A DNA stretch of 64,000 nucleotides from Neodiprion pinetum. Taxonomy: Eukaryota; Arthropoda; Insecta; Hymenoptera; Diprionidae. The notes under the pieces were generated by a model, which ran no database searches, was not told the origin of the DNA, and was given only the letters and a program-made list of their open reading frames with translations. The translations under genes and the position numbers were made by a program. The stretch lies in NCBI RefSeq assembly GCF_021155775.2, contig NC_060234.1, positions 35,461,026-35,525,025 of the forward strand, written 5' to 3'. This document shows, piece after piece, positions 49,279-62,189 of the stretch (position 1 is its first letter; each line of letters starts with the position of its first letter).

Positions 49279-50643
49279 ATGGGAGGAATAAAAGCCATTT
49301 TGGGAGTGAAGGAACTTTCGGATCGTAAGGCTGGGCTTTACAGAGCTTTGTTCGCCGAGTTCTTGGGCACGCTGCTGTTGAACTTTTTCGGCTGTGGTGC
49401 CGTGGCCAACAAAAACAACGTCGTCGCGATCAGTCTTGCCTTCGGCCTGACAGTCGCCGTCGTGATCCAGGCTATCGGGCACATTTCCGGAGGGCACGTA
49501 AATCCAGCGGTCACCGTCGGTCTCGCCGTCGTAGGCAAGGTACGTTAAACTCTACGCGAGAGATCTTTTGATCGCGTACCGTGACCTCGAGATTAGAATT
49601 ACGAGCTCTCCGCGAATGGTCAAAGGGAACCGGTCCACGCGTTCTTTATAGTCTTCGGATTTTGCAAGAGAGATGTATAAAAATAAATAAATAAAAAGAA
49701 CTAGGCCTTTCCCATATCGGTATAACCGTACACGTCTATATACGAGCATGTGTGTCAACCCAGGGGTTCTCTTCTGTACGTTCTTTGAATGATAAAAAAT
49801 TAAACTTTGCAATTGGAAATCGTATTACCTTATACCTACGTTGTACATATGCTCTGATTTCAATCACCGTAATAAGATTTGTTTGGTAAAGTACAGCCGG
49901 TTATTCGAGGCACCTTACCATCCTCTGCAAGTACCTTGTATCGAGTTTAAATCTAATGAATTTTTTTTTCCTACTCACCAAGGTTCCCGTAATCCGGGCG
50001 GTCCTCTACGTGATAGCGCAGATCACCGGTGCAATAGCTGGATCGGCGATCGTCAGGGCGTTGTCAACGGAAAGCGCGGAAATGCAGGAGTTCTTGGGAA
50101 CGGTGGGACATGGGCTCCCCGTGAGGGTCGAACAAGCTCTCGGGGTAGAGTTCTTCCTTGGTTTGGTCCTGGTCCTGGTGGTCTGCGGTGCTTGCGACGG
50201 AGCCAAGCCCGACAGCAAGGGTATCGCGCCGATCATCATCGGCTTCGCCGTTACCGTCGGTCACTTCGTTGGGGTGAGTAGTAAGCTAGACTGCCGGATT
50301 TCCGAACGCCTACATACTTCCAAGCGACTGATATCCGGCCCTTCGATTTCGCGGATCGACTACCGGACAGTTAAGAAACAACCGCTGATCCTTCGCGTTC
50401 CGTCGTTGATTTCAGATTCCAAGAACCGGGTCTGGGATGAACCCGGCTAGAGCTCTTGGCAGTGCGGTAATCATGGGAAAGTTGGACAACCAATGGCTGT
50501 ACTGGGTGGGACCACTTCTTGGAGGAATCGCTGGAGCTTTGATCTACGAACACGCGTTGGGACCGGCCGAACAACCGGAACCACGAAGACAGTACGAATT
50601 CGCCGTCACCGAGGAGAAAGAGGTATTCGAAACGAAAATGTAG
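49279..50643 (+). CDS. Prip: Aquaporin (Prip-like), complete, three coding exons
   Basis: Exons 49,279-49,539, 49,983-50,273 and 50,416-50,643 join in phase 0 to encode 259 residues, the usual length for the family. The introns are GTACGT...CAAG and GTGAGT...TTTCAG. The product is a six-helix plasma-membrane water channel of the MIP family. Loop B carries HVNPAVT (NPA at 75-77) and loop E carries GSGMNPAR (NPA at 193-195). The aromatic/arginine filter reads Phe55, His181, Ser190, Arg196, as in water-selective aquaporins. GLYRALFAEFLGTLLLNFFG in helix 1 resembles insect Prip. The ATG immediately follows an acceptor, so an upstream leader exon is required. The C-terminal tail is charged (EEKEVFETKM). 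The Prip name is by resemblance. Confidence 0.93.
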
Positions 50644-51208
50644 ATCCACGATTACCGCGTGGCGAACGAGTCGCTTTTTCGGAACTGAGATCTCGACACC
50701 GAAATTTTTTAAACCCGGATACAAATTTACGTATACGTGATTTTTTTTTTATGGAGTATATGACGAAGATTTTACAAAACGCTACCGCTTTTAAAACGCA
50801 GAAAACAGAAGCGCGTCAACTTTTATTCTTTGCACAGTTTTCGAAATTATGCTGTAAATATTGCTGTGAAGTCATGCAGATTTGTAGTCGTAAATTTCAT
50901 CGCAGTAACGTTCAGAATACTTTTCAATCTATGATTGTTTGTACGCGCTATACGAAATTACTTTGCGAAAAATCGGAGATTCTAAATTCTTTTTGGCTGT
51001 CCGTTTTACCGGATTAGTTTTATAGTTTATAGAGTAAAGCATGAAAATGGTAGAATAGTAAGGAAAAATAGAACAAGTGCCGTGTGTAACGGCCGCTTGT
51101 GTTTTTTCTACAGCGATTCGAGTACATAGACAGCGGGAGGGACGAACTTTGAATGATGCTGAAAAATGAAAACTAAAAAGAAAAAAGAATTTCAATGCAT
51201 ACAGTAAG

Positions 51209-51214
51209 AATAAA
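51209..51214 (+). terminator. Proximal poly(A) signal AATAAA for Prip
   Basis: First AATAAA downstream of the Prip stop at 50,643. Use is inferred. Confidence 0.4.
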
Positions 51215-52673
51215 GAAACGATTTGTGAATACGCAACTTATTTTGCAGCTGCAGCGACTCAACAAGAAGGGTGCGACTCCTGCTTGATCCGGGGCTTAAA
51301 ACCGGTCTTTGTAACGCCGAAATTAACCAGCATGTTGCGCAATACAAACCGCCAATTCCACATAACCAACATACCCTGCACACAATTACGCAATACGTTG
51401 AACCGTCGCTTCTCATCTTCTGTTCGTCCATTTTCTCATTCGTGGCTCTTCGGCTTCCAAGTCATGTTACCTACGTAATACTAGTGTAAATTTAAACACG
51501 TCGAAAATTTCATTATGATAAAAATCCAAAGATTACTCCACTTGCAGTTTTTAATTTAGTAATAATCATTCATCGTTAGAATATTCTTTTAAAACTGATA
51601 ACCAAAAACCTCTGAATCCTCGGTGAAGTTAATTTTCTGAAATTTACTAAAAAGCTATTGAACGTTTCGGGGTTTCTTTTGTTTTCGCATTTGTTTTGGA
51701 AAGAAAAAGAATACTGAAGAGTGAGAATTATTAATAAACACTATTATTGACAAAGATCGCGGTAGACGACAAAATGTGTTGAATTGAAAGTTTTTTCAGA
51801 AAATTTCCTCTATAATTTTAAGTCATTGATAGAAGATTCACGAATACGAGATAACTCATGATACGACCGAATTGTTTTTTTATCACTCAGACTGTCATCC
51901 GTTGCAGGATGAACGTCCAGTTTATCGTTGTAGTATTAAATCCTTCCGCCTGTACAGCTGTTACTTTTGACTTGATTAAACGTTACAGGGATACGATTTC
52001 GCGACTGTCGATCTTTTTAGAATCTTAGGTGTACCTTTCACCGCAAACTTAAGGTTTGAAGTCCTGGTGCCAATAAAATTTTGAAATATTTACAGATATA
52101 CAAACTCGAAGATTTTTTATCCTTACTTTTATACTACGAGGTCGATTGCAAATTTTCCAATGAAAATATTTTGCTTGATCCAATTCCGTTATTCTCACGT
52201 GTCGAAATGAGATTATTTTATCATTTCACGTTACAGCCGGAAACATTGTTAGGTTAAAAAAAAAAGAAAAAACAGCGAAAGAAATTGTAACTTAGGTGAA
52301 GTTCATTATTTGAGAATAAATACTCGGTTGTTGACTGAATAGGATAATCTTAGCGCAATCATTGCGCAAACAGTCCAGTCAGATAAGTCAAAAGATATCA
52401 GAGCGCGGAAACTGCCTAGCTTATTTGAACTCGGAAAAGTGGAGTAGAGGACTACGTTATCATCCGGTACGAAACTCAACCCGTACCATCGCATACTCTC
52501 ATATCATTTGTGCATTTAATTTATGATTTAACGATCACGAGTATTCTTCTATTCATACGTCATTCTAACAATAACGTAATATTAATCTAAATCATAGAAC
52601 ATTGATGTTACGTAATTTAATCATGTAAATTTTACTCGTATAAGCCTGTATCTATGTCATTACTGTGTTCTGT

Positions 52674-52679
52674 AATAAA
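52674..52679 (+). terminator. Distal poly(A) signal AATAAA for Prip
   Basis: AATAAA followed about 30 bp later by a 19-base genomic A run (from 52,709). The A run itself could prime artefactual cDNA or mark a retroposed tail. Confidence 0.4.
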
Positions 52680-53379
52680 ACATATTTTATACATAATACG
52701 AACAGTTTAAAAAAAAAAAAAAAAAAACGCACCTACCTCTTCCACTTCCTTGCGCTGTCAACTTAGTTTTAGGAAAGCACAGCGCACGTCTATACTCATT
52801 TTCGGCAAATATGAAAGTTTCTTGATGACAGGTTGGAGTTACATTGCAGTTCTTGGGTTTTCATCGAATATTGCACTGATATGCCAATTATTCTTGACTG
52901 GTAGAATTTTCAAATTATTCAACTTCAACTGATATAATGTGCATCTGAAACGGAATTGTAGCTTTTGTACAAATTCTAATCGATATGTGGAGACATGCGG
53001 TGAGGAAGACGTTCTAAGACAGAAAGACGTAAATAACGAGTGACGGTAGATCGATTAATTTCGCATGTACACAGTTCCTTGTATTTATGACAGTACAGCA
53101 AAGCAACTGCATTCGCAGAAATACATGCGTTCTTAAATCTAAATGGCTTTATAGATTTACAATAATACGAAAGTAAGATAGAGATAACTCGTGATCCTCG
53201 TCCAAGTATGATATTTTAATATGGACATAAAGTGGGTAAAAGAGACGATCGTTGTCAATCGTGTGTCAGTGTCAAGTCAAAACGCTGTACTACTTTTTTG
53301 AATTTGTAATTCAAGTACGGTGTGGCTCATGGAATTACATTCGTAAATCCCAATACAATGAAATTTGAGTCTTACATGT

Positions 53380-53385
53380 TTTATT
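53380..53385 (-). terminator. Candidate poly(A) signal for the zinc-finger gene
   Basis: AATAAA on the minus strand, about 0.9 kb downstream of the zinc-finger stop codon. Use is inferred. Confidence 0.35.
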
Positions 53386-54106
53386 ATTGTAATACATTGA
53401 GATTAAATACTCTGTTTTAAAATGAACCTTGATTGGCTGTTAGATGAGAAATTCTAAAATTAGTACAGCTCATTATTATATCTAGAATGAGAAAGAACAC
53501 ACCCAAGTGTTCGTCACTTCATGAGGCCGAATACTAAATTCGTTATTGTAATGTAACGTTATTGTAACTATTCACGTTTCGGAAAACCAGTTATTTCGTC
53601 ATTTTACAGGGAAAAAGCTACAATTCAAATCTTCTAACTTAGCTACTACAGTCACTACAAAATTGAAAAATAGTAATTTTATCCATCAATATTTCGCTAC
53701 GCCAACGTTAATAAGTTCAGCCTCATATCATTTCTGTAAATAATCTTAAAGAGGTGGCAATTGTTTTCCCCACTTTATATGCATATTACCTACCACGCTT
53801 GAAATAATTCGAACATTGATAAATGATGGTATCGTCGGCGTGCAATTGACAAAAATGTGCTGAAATTCAGGTATAAACGTCATTACGGTTTCTTTTATCC
53901 TTCTGTAACTTACAGACAATCAATTACCTGGTATTTAAATATTAAAAATCTGACAACACGAAGCATATTTGTCTTGTTACTGTGATAATGTATTATATTA
54001 TTTAAAATATCATGTATTTGTCTCAAAAAATTTTGTCTAGGCAATGTCTGTTACAACATTGTACTGAAATTAACCAAGACTTGATGTTTGTTCTTCAGCC
54101 CTCCCA

Positions 54107-54111
<5 letters not shown>

Positions 54112-54197
<86 letters not shown>

Positions 54198-54205
54198 ATA
54201 TATAT
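54112..54205. repeat. (TA)n microsatellite
   Basis: Almost uninterrupted TA dinucleotides for about 80 bp, ending in TATG variants. It lies in the presumed 3' UTR of the zinc-finger gene. Confidence 0.95.
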
Positions 54206-54300
54206 CTAAATAAATGTATATTTTGCAGAGGCTTCTGTCATCCTAGAATAATAATCTTAATTCAAACCTTAATCCAAAATCTTTAGACGTCAATATTTTC

Positions 54301-57300
54301 TTAACTATCGAGTTGTGATAACTTATCCTCAATGCTATCCTGTGTTTCATTTGAATCGTGCAAATTGATCGTTTCATCTGCTAACTCGATTACAGACTCC
54401 TCTAGCTCCGGAACTTCTGTTTTTGGATGATGCAATCCAGAATCTGAACCAACAAAGACCTCTGCTGGTTCGGTACCTTCCTGACCATCCAGAGACAGTG
54501 AAGAATCTGGCTGAGTCTCTTCGTTACCTACGGTACTTTCACTGATTTGGATTTCTACCATATCCCCAGTTTCGTCTTGAGTGTGCATTATTTCATCTTC
54601 ACTCTTATCGCCAGCTTGTAGATCTTCTAACAATGACTCTCGAGTTTTATCTTCAACTGTTTTCGCCGCTTCTTGGGTATCGGTAGGATCCTCTTCCATC
54701 GACTTGTCGCCCTCCAATTTTAATTCTATATTTTCTTCGAGTGCGGATATTTGACTGAAATTACCCAAGACATTATCTTGCATTTTCATCACATTCTCTG
54801 AAGAGTCAAGAATGCTGCTTAATTCACGGCTCATCGAATTGTCGTCAACATGTTGCGATTCCTCTGTTTTCACCAGAATAATCTTTTTGTTACCGTAGAC
54901 TTTGGAAGTGCTCGTTACGATTGGTTTCTTATAATCTCTCTTTGGCATTTCTAATGTTGAGACACTGTCTTGTGATAGTTTTTCTTTTTTTATAGTGACA
55001 ATATCTTTTTCATCACTGTCATACTCCTTCTCTTCATCAAAAACGCTTTGCTTTCTTTTAACGAAGACTCGTTTTAGAGGCAGTTGCTGTTCCTCTTCAG
55101 ATTCGTCTTGTCTTTCGGGCAGCATGTCTTCAACGGACTCTACTTCTTGATTTTTACGTGCTTGCAACTCTTCAATTTTCAATCTTTGCTGTTCCACACG
55201 TTTCTCGAGCTTCTCCAATTTCACTTTCGTACTTTCTGGATTCTCTTCATTTTCGTCTGTCGATGTTACTGGCATATCTGGTCCTTTTAGCACTGTTTTA
55301 CCATCGGATGATTTTAGTTGGGTACTCGACGGCTTCACGTCACCTTGAGAAGTGCTTGTTGCCAATTGAGAAGTTTTCAATTCAAATTTCGAATCTGTCA
55401 ATTTAGATTCCAAACTGCTGGTTTTCAACGTCACAGATTGTTGGAGGTCTTCTGCAACCTGTAGCAAAGTGTGTCCTTGAATGTCAAGTTTGTCCTTCGG
55501 TTTCTTCACAACCACTCGCTTAACAACATTTCTTGTCGGCAATTTTGCAAGCTCTGCTGGGTCAAGAATTGTTCCGTCCGGATTCATAATTACTTCGCGT
55601 GTAGTATCCCCTTGTCTGATAATTCTTCGCACGATGACTCTCTTTGTAACTTTAGTTGCGCTTCCTGGTGTGCTCGTCGGAGTTTCGCTTTCTTTGATAC
55701 TTGATGCAAGAGCCTGAGCTCCTTCGGCGCCACCTTTTCTGACAACTATTCGCTTTATAACTTTAACGGTATTGACAGATTTTGGAGTAGCGGACAAGGC
55801 ATCTGTTTTTGAGACTTCTTCCTTTGAAGTTGGACCAGCTACGTTACTCGTTGACAACTGATTGGACGCTGAAGCCGGTGTCCCATGCTGAGAGCGAGAT
55901 TGACCGAGGTTAGCAGTCGTTGGTGAATCTTTGGACTGTTCCTGTGGAATGTTTTGATGTTTGAAGGGTATCTTGTGTTCTTTGAAAACAGATGCGACTA
56001 TCTTTTGTACCTCAGCCTCGGTGTCATCCATTCGATGCTGGGTACGAAGCTTCGGAGTTGATTCACTGTCCGAGCTGACAGATCTCACTTCTGATTTAGT
56101 TGATACAATTTTAGCAGACTGTGAACCACTGGGAGTGGATCTACCCTTAACATCCTGGATTTCCCTTCTGTGAATGGGCATCAATGTCTTAATTGTCTTC
56201 TTCACTAAATTTCCATCCTTGTTCCTCACGTAAACAACTTGTTCTTTCCTATCTGACTTTTCCATCTCTTCGTCACTCTCTGGCGGCTCATGCTTTGGAA
56301 TCTTTTTCGTGACAGATGCAGGTGGTTCGTAATCATCATCACCGTCAGTATCCTCCTCCTCTTCCTCTTCCTCCTCAGACTCGGAATCAATTTTCTCTTT
56401 ACGAATTTCTGGCCTTAATCCATCAGGACCCATCTTTTCACCTGCCTCGATGTGCTGTTTGATATGGGTAACGTAATCGGCTCTATTTCTACACGATTCC
56501 TGGCATATTTCACATGTCAGCCCCATGCCACGTTTGGCGTGTGTCAGCTGATGCACTTCCAAGCTTTCTTTGCGTTTGAAGGCTTTGCCGCACTCCTCGC
56601 ATGCGTGAGGTTTCTCAACGGAATGAGTTCTCATGTGTCTCGTCAGATGATGAGAGAGTAGGAAGGATCTCGGGCACAATTTGCACAGGAAAGGCCTATG
56701 TCCAGCATGAGTTGTCAGATGTTTAGCCAATTTGGTGCTGGACCTGAACGCCTCCTTGCAGTACTCGCAAATAAAGTTCTTGTCATCGCTATGCAGTAGT
56801 TCGTGACGCTCCAGACCTTGTTTGTAAGTGAATCTCTTGTTACAAATGTTACACTGGTAAGGCTTTACAGATTTGTGTACCGTTGCCTCGTGTTTTTCAA
56901 GATCGTCGGTGTTGAAAAATTCTCGGTCGCAATGCTGGCAGCCATATCTCAGCTCGTCTCTGTGGATCTTTTCGTGACGTTGCAGTAGACTGATTCTGGC
57001 AAACTGTTTATGACAGATCTGACATGTGAACGGTTTTACTTCCGAATGAGTGGTCGCATGCTTGGACAGATCGTATTTTGTAAAGAAGAGCTTGTCGCAT
57101 TCGGTACACTTGTAGTTCCGGTCTCTGTGAGCTCTCTGAATATGAAGCTGAAGAGCTTGTCTCAGAGGGAATGTTCTGTCGCACTGATCGCAAGCGTGAA
57201 CTCTTATCTCTCCCGGTTCTAGTTTCCTACCATCTTTCTCGTTCGGACTCTCATTTCCTCCATCGCTACCTCCATCCTGCTCATCGTACATGTCGTGATG

Positions 57301-58761
57301 GTCCATGTTATCAGATTGCTTGTCGGACTGCCAATCCCTTTCCCGTTCTCGTCTTTCCCTCTCACCTTCCTCCAATCTAGGTTTCTTCGACTGGTCATTC
57401 TGGGATCGTTGATCAGGTGTTTTGTTGTTACCAACGTCCGGCGGGTAACTTGGTAAAGCCGGAAATGGTCGAGGCAATACTCCTGACACGGGATAAGCTC
57501 TCAACGCTTCATCAGCCTTCTTACACTGGATTTTGAATTTGTAAGAACGATCAAGATTCCAGCGACAAACACTGCATATCATCTGAGGCATTCCATCCGC
57601 AGCGTACACCTTAAAATAATATACAAGTCTGTAGTGTGTATTAATATATCATTTCCACAATTCATGTTATCAGATACATTGAGTCTTATTTGCTTGAAGT
57701 TAATTCCATCAACAACATCGGTCTTTACTACAATTTGTACTGAAGTCACTTTTAAATCTAAGTCAAAATCATACAGGCATAGCTGTAATAAAATACAAAA
57801 TATACCAACAGTAGAACACAAAAATTAATCCAAGCTGAAACCTTGATTGCCATTAATAATATACTTATCGTCAGCTCACTGCGATTGTTTTTTTTTCTCA
57901 CCAGTTACTGTTTCAAAAACCCTAAAGGGAATAAGTAAAAATTTTTTGTTTGAAAAATCTGATGCAAGAATGAGGCATGAAACCACATAAAATGATTTAA
58001 ATATGAAGTAATCGAACATGACTTAGAATGAATGTACGTATCAAATAATGGTACTTCAGGTTTACAGTAGAAACGGCTGTAGAAATTGTTTAAATTTCTT
58101 AAAATTTATTTGATTTTTTCTCGATTTAGGAAATCTCACAATATTTGAAAGCAGAAGGATAATTGTAACATTTAACGGTACTGACATGTACCAAAAGAAT
58201 GTAAGACCCTAGAATATAGGTTCAAAGATTATGTAGACAAAGAAAATAATTTTCCGTCGAAGCATAATTCGATACAGTTGCTGATAAAGAGTATAACGGG
58301 TGAGCGTGCTCGAAAGAGATCCGTACTTGCAGTCGAGGGTGGATGTTCCCGCCAAAATACGACTATACGACTATAGCTCGCCGCGATCCGAAGTTAGCGG
58401 AGACAGAGTATACCTATAATACCGTTCAATGCCCCTGCTCACATAGCAATGTGAATTCCTACGTTACCCATGCAAGTCAACGCTATTGACTGAATGCTAT
58501 TTTCCGATGAATTGTATGATGAGCAATATTTGAGTAAGGCCAAATCGCCAAGACGGATGTACGTACGTTGGGAACCGAGTAAATAATCTGAGTGGGAAAA
58601 ATAGTTACCTCGATAGCGACGCACGACATGATTTGCAGGGTAAGCGGCACCTGGAACGGCTTGCTGTGGTCCTTTTCGTAGATGAAGCTAAGTGGCTCGG
58701 ACTCTGTCAGGCAGAATCGACATACCCGCCTAGATCTAAGCGGTGCCGGTCTGTTCTCCAT
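54301..58761 (-). CDS. ZAD and nine-finger C2H2 zinc-finger protein
   Basis: Two exons, 58,609-58,761 and 54,301-57,609, join in phase 0 (GAG/GTAACT donor, TTTTAAG acceptor) to give 1,153 residues. The N-terminal ZAD is split by the intron: Cys14 and Cys17 (CRFC) in exon 1, Cys63 and Cys66 (CSVC) in exon 2. ZADs mediate dimerisation in arthropod zinc-finger factors. Nine C2H2 fingers follow at about 187-438, with non-canonical linkers; the ninth has Cys in place of the core aromatic residue. Then come an acidic run (about 460-478), three KR(I/V)xV(R/K) motifs near 670, 707 and 748 with a fourth near 898, a coiled coil (about 842-876), and an acidic C-terminus. Four psi-K-x-E sites (VKLE, IKKE, VKTE, LKLE) could accept SUMO. 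A nuclear DNA-binding regulator is expected. The orthologue is not identified. Only the ATG at 58,761 gives a complete ZAD. Confidence 0.93.
57610..58608 (-). other. Intron of the ZAD zinc-finger gene
   Basis: A 999-base AT-rich intron between GTAACT and TTTTAAG. It separates the two cysteine pairs of the ZAD. No other signal. Confidence 0.85.
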
Positions 58762-59100
58762 TTTCCACTCCCGAAACTGCGTGCCCGGTTGTAATTACAC
58801 TATTTTCGAACGTTATTTACAGAAATTCATCAATAAAAACGACGCCGAGCGTCGGTAAGCGTCGCGTAGTCGTCACGAGCGAGATACGATATACCGCTAT
58901 GGAGTATGGCGGAGACTCGGGCGCCTATTTCCCTTCGCGTGGCGTCCTGGGAGTCGCGACTGCGAGGACTTTACGCACTAGCGCCGCTCACCGCGTATCG
59001 ATTCGTTCCCCTGCTCGGTCGGTAACTGCCGGGCGGGCGACTTGCTATCTACTAATCGCTGCGGCTCGCCGCAGTTCACCGGAACACCGCTAGAGCTTTT
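58762..59100 (-). promoter_or_regulatory. Leader and promoter region of the zinc-finger gene
   Basis: A GC-rich island of about 240 bp (58,845-59,090) lies directly upstream of the start codon and contains a TATCGATT word (about 58,997) similar to the DRE of housekeeping insect promoters. It generates a 116-codon antisense frame that is not taken as a gene. Confidence 0.4.
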
Positions 59101-60706
59101 CAATCGATCAAACTAATAATCTACTACAGTACAAAAATAATAATAGAATAATTCGCCCTTGTATTAGAATAAAATCCAGGTTGGTGTGCGAACTTATAGT
59201 CAGAGACAGTTAAAAAATGATATAATAATAAAATAGAGCAAGTCCATGTCGGTTAACTTATTCTAAGCACGATGGAAATTTACTCGGAAGAATTTGCGCT
59301 TCGTTCAATTTAGACGCACAAAAGTTTTTGTTCACATATTGCGGTCGAAGTTGCAGATTATTTTTCCGTTAATCGTTACACACTTCGCTAATCGAATTTT
59401 ATTTTGTCGTTAGGAATTCACAGATTTTTTATTTTAGTTACCCAGATAAGTAAATAAATATAATTACAACTTCAATTGATATATTAATCAATTAACACGA
59501 CGATTTCTAAAATTTTCGAATCAATTTCATCACACATGAAATACGCTAGTAGGCACACGATAATTAACTACGTGTCACATTTTCTGATTCGAAAGTGTTC
59601 AGAATTTCAATTCCATTAACTCAAAGCTATTATAATATTATTAAAGTAATGTCGAAAAAACTCAACAACCGTAAAATAAAAGGACGTCGGCAATTATATA
59701 CCTATCATTGATGATTCCTTAAAACTAACATTTTCACACACGATTAAGCTTGTTCAAAAATAGTGTTTCACATATCCGTGAATTGAAAAAAAAACGTCAT
59801 TATTAGATTAACATAGCTACTTATTTTTCAGTGTAGGCGAGGTTCCATTTTTATGGTACAATATTATCTATAGGTACGTATATGGCACATCTCGAAATTA
59901 GGGAATAGTAAAATAATATTCCCATTTTCAAAGGTTTTCGACGAACGAAGCAGTGCAAGTAATGCAATAACTACTTTTACTTTGTAATTGCAATTGCCTG
60001 TGAGAGGCGATATTTTATAGATACTGTGTAAGCTCAACTGGTTGTAGCAATAGGCTTATAGTAAAATTCTGTGATAAAACTGCCTTGCTAAAAAATTTCG
60101 ACAACAACTGAAAACCATTTTCCTCAAATATCATTTGCGCAAATCGAAATATTGAAGCAAAGGCATGGGTGCTACATCACTTGTGGTTCAGACCTGTAAT
60201 TCCAAATGCCAAAATTAAAATACTCAAAAATCTTTGCCTCATTCGCGTAATGTCTTCACATGGAATGACTGCAGTCATTAGTGAAGACTAGGCAAGCAAG
60301 TACCTATCGATATTCGCAGATTTGAATACTAATCGTAAGATATGTAAGTTAATTTCTTGACAATACCATGCCATTGATTCCGAAAATCATTACCATCCCG
60401 AAGTAATGATAGCTGTTGCTGGAATAAAAGTTAGCAAGACATCTTTCATAAGTGAAAACATTCTGCTTCGACCTGTGATACACACTTTATCTGGACTTTT
60501 TACTTTTAAGTTGAAAATATGTTAGCATTTTCTCGCGTAAATAACTTTTTTAATAATAATAAAATATATATTATTTATAATAATATGAAATAGGAAAAAA
60601 ATTTACAATGAATCCGAAATAAATTTCTATAAAAATGCGTGTCTTGGAATGCCAAAACTTTGAATATCAAACTGACTTGTAGATGCTTTTTTAGCAAATC
60701 GACATC
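59101..60706. other. No gene seen
   Basis: Very AT-rich intergenic sequence with no sustained frame on either strand. Confidence 0.6.
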
Positions 60707-60709
60707 TTA

Positions 60710-61003
60710 CGGGGGGGGGGGATTGCCTTTTGTCCGTTAAATTTGTTGTTTTTTGTAATTTTCTGGTAAAGAACCTATACAACGAATCAATGCGGATTTG
60801 GAATGTGAATTTATTTATTTCTTATCGAGTCACAAAAAAAAAATAAAAATCATTTCCTCCCAAAAATACACCCTCTCCCAACCTACCCACGATTATCCCC
60901 AATTGACGCTGTGCACCATTTGAGTCTTCCGTTTAATCCTGCAACAAAAACCGAAGAACATTTCACTTCACAGGCATGTAGCTATCGTTTGACGAAGCGA
61001 AAA
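60710..61003. repeat. Left terminal inverted repeat
   Basis: Begins with C and eleven G residues. Pairs with 62,190-62,478 over nearly its whole length with scattered mismatches and small gaps. Confidence 0.75.
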
Positions 61004-62189
61004 AAAAATTAAGCATCTGGTTGTTATTGCAGACCTCACAGCCGGGTACTAGAAGTACCCGAATTTCCTTTTGTGCTAGCTATAGGTCCCACAGTCACCC
61101 TTCTCGATAGACTCACAACAATAATAGTGGGTTCGGGGTCGATTTAACAATTAATAATATAGCCGCCAGATATTAAACCGTACTTCAGGGTTTATTGGAC
61201 AGGCTTTACATTCATTCAATCAGTAGTTATTCAAAGCTTGTGTCAACTTGGGTAACTTTCTAACGGTTATCCGTTCAACACGGGTCTCTTCGCGAGCAGA
61301 AACGGAGTAGGCCCCAGGATGACGTGTACAGGTACCATCTCACCCGACTACAACAATTTTATGTTATTTGTTATTTATTTTCAAGTATTCTTGATCAGTG
61401 GACCGCAATAACCATGTTGGTTTCCCAACGTGTCAACCACCCCATGTCAAAACCTCAACCATGAGGCCCCGGGAATGCCAGCGCGAGAATCCCCAACCGG
61501 CTCTACCCAGTTATGCTCTCGCATCTAATTACTCGATCGGAAGTGCATTAGAAACACGATCCAACGTCATTTAATAATCAAATCGATCGTTATGAGCCTC
61601 GATTCGTCGAATTGATAGCCCCATGATCACACAGATCACTGTATCACTTTCGCACACATTACGAGCTACTATCAACAAGACTTACGTGTTGTCTCTTCTG
61701 AGCTTCGACTAATACTGATCTGGTTTTGGATTCTTCTCCGTATTCTCCTCTCGCTTGCTCTCGCGGGAATTTTGGGAACTTTAGACTGTATTGTCTTGTT
61801 GACCACTCGCCGTAGTATGCGTGAGATTAGCGTAGGTACTTGGATTCATTCACTCACACATCGTAGTATTATAATACATTCTGTCCATTTACTAATCGCT
61901 AGCTGATCTGTAGCGGTCATTCACCCCCTCGCCTTACCATACCTCTCTGTTATTACATATGGTTTCAAGTAGTGCTCGTCCAAACTGTAGCGTTGTCGAG
62001 TACACTTCTTAATTTTTTTAAACATTCTCAAGTTGAGATCGCGTTAAACATTGGATTCTAACTTAATAATTACGTGGGGCAATAATGGTATGTGGCAATG
62101 GCCGATTACGAAATTATAGGTCATAATGCGTCGCCAACACTGCAAAAAAATGACGTCCATCTTTTTGTTTTAAACGAAAAGTATTCAAC
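61004..62189. other. Interior of the inverted-repeat element
   Basis: More GC-rich than its flanks, with the short palindrome CGGGTACTAGAAGTACCCG at about 61,044-61,062. No transposase-like frame and no convincing nested LTR. Confidence 0.5.

Larger units (their letters stand above)
50644..52679 (+). other. Prip: Prip 3' untranslated region
   Basis: AT-rich sequence after the stop with no further coding signal. It contains two AATAAA signals, which would give 3' UTRs of about 0.6 or 2.0 kb. Confidence 0.45.
52680..54300. other. Convergent region and zinc-finger gene 3' UTR
   Basis: AT-rich sequence between the tail-to-tail Prip and zinc-finger genes. A minus-strand AATAAA (TTTATT on the plus strand) lies at 53,380-53,385 and could end the zinc-finger transcript about 0.9 kb after its stop. 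Confidence 0.45.

Noticed and set aside
58743..59093. 116-codon plus-strand frame opposite the zinc-finger gene start
   Set aside because: Antisense to exon 1 and the GC-rich promoter; Arg/Ala/Ser-rich reading expected from GC content.
61022..61960. Possible solo LTR nested in the inverted-repeat element (TGTTATT...ATTACA)
   Set aside because: The bases flanking the proposed ends do not match as a target duplication and no primer-binding or polypurine site is visible.
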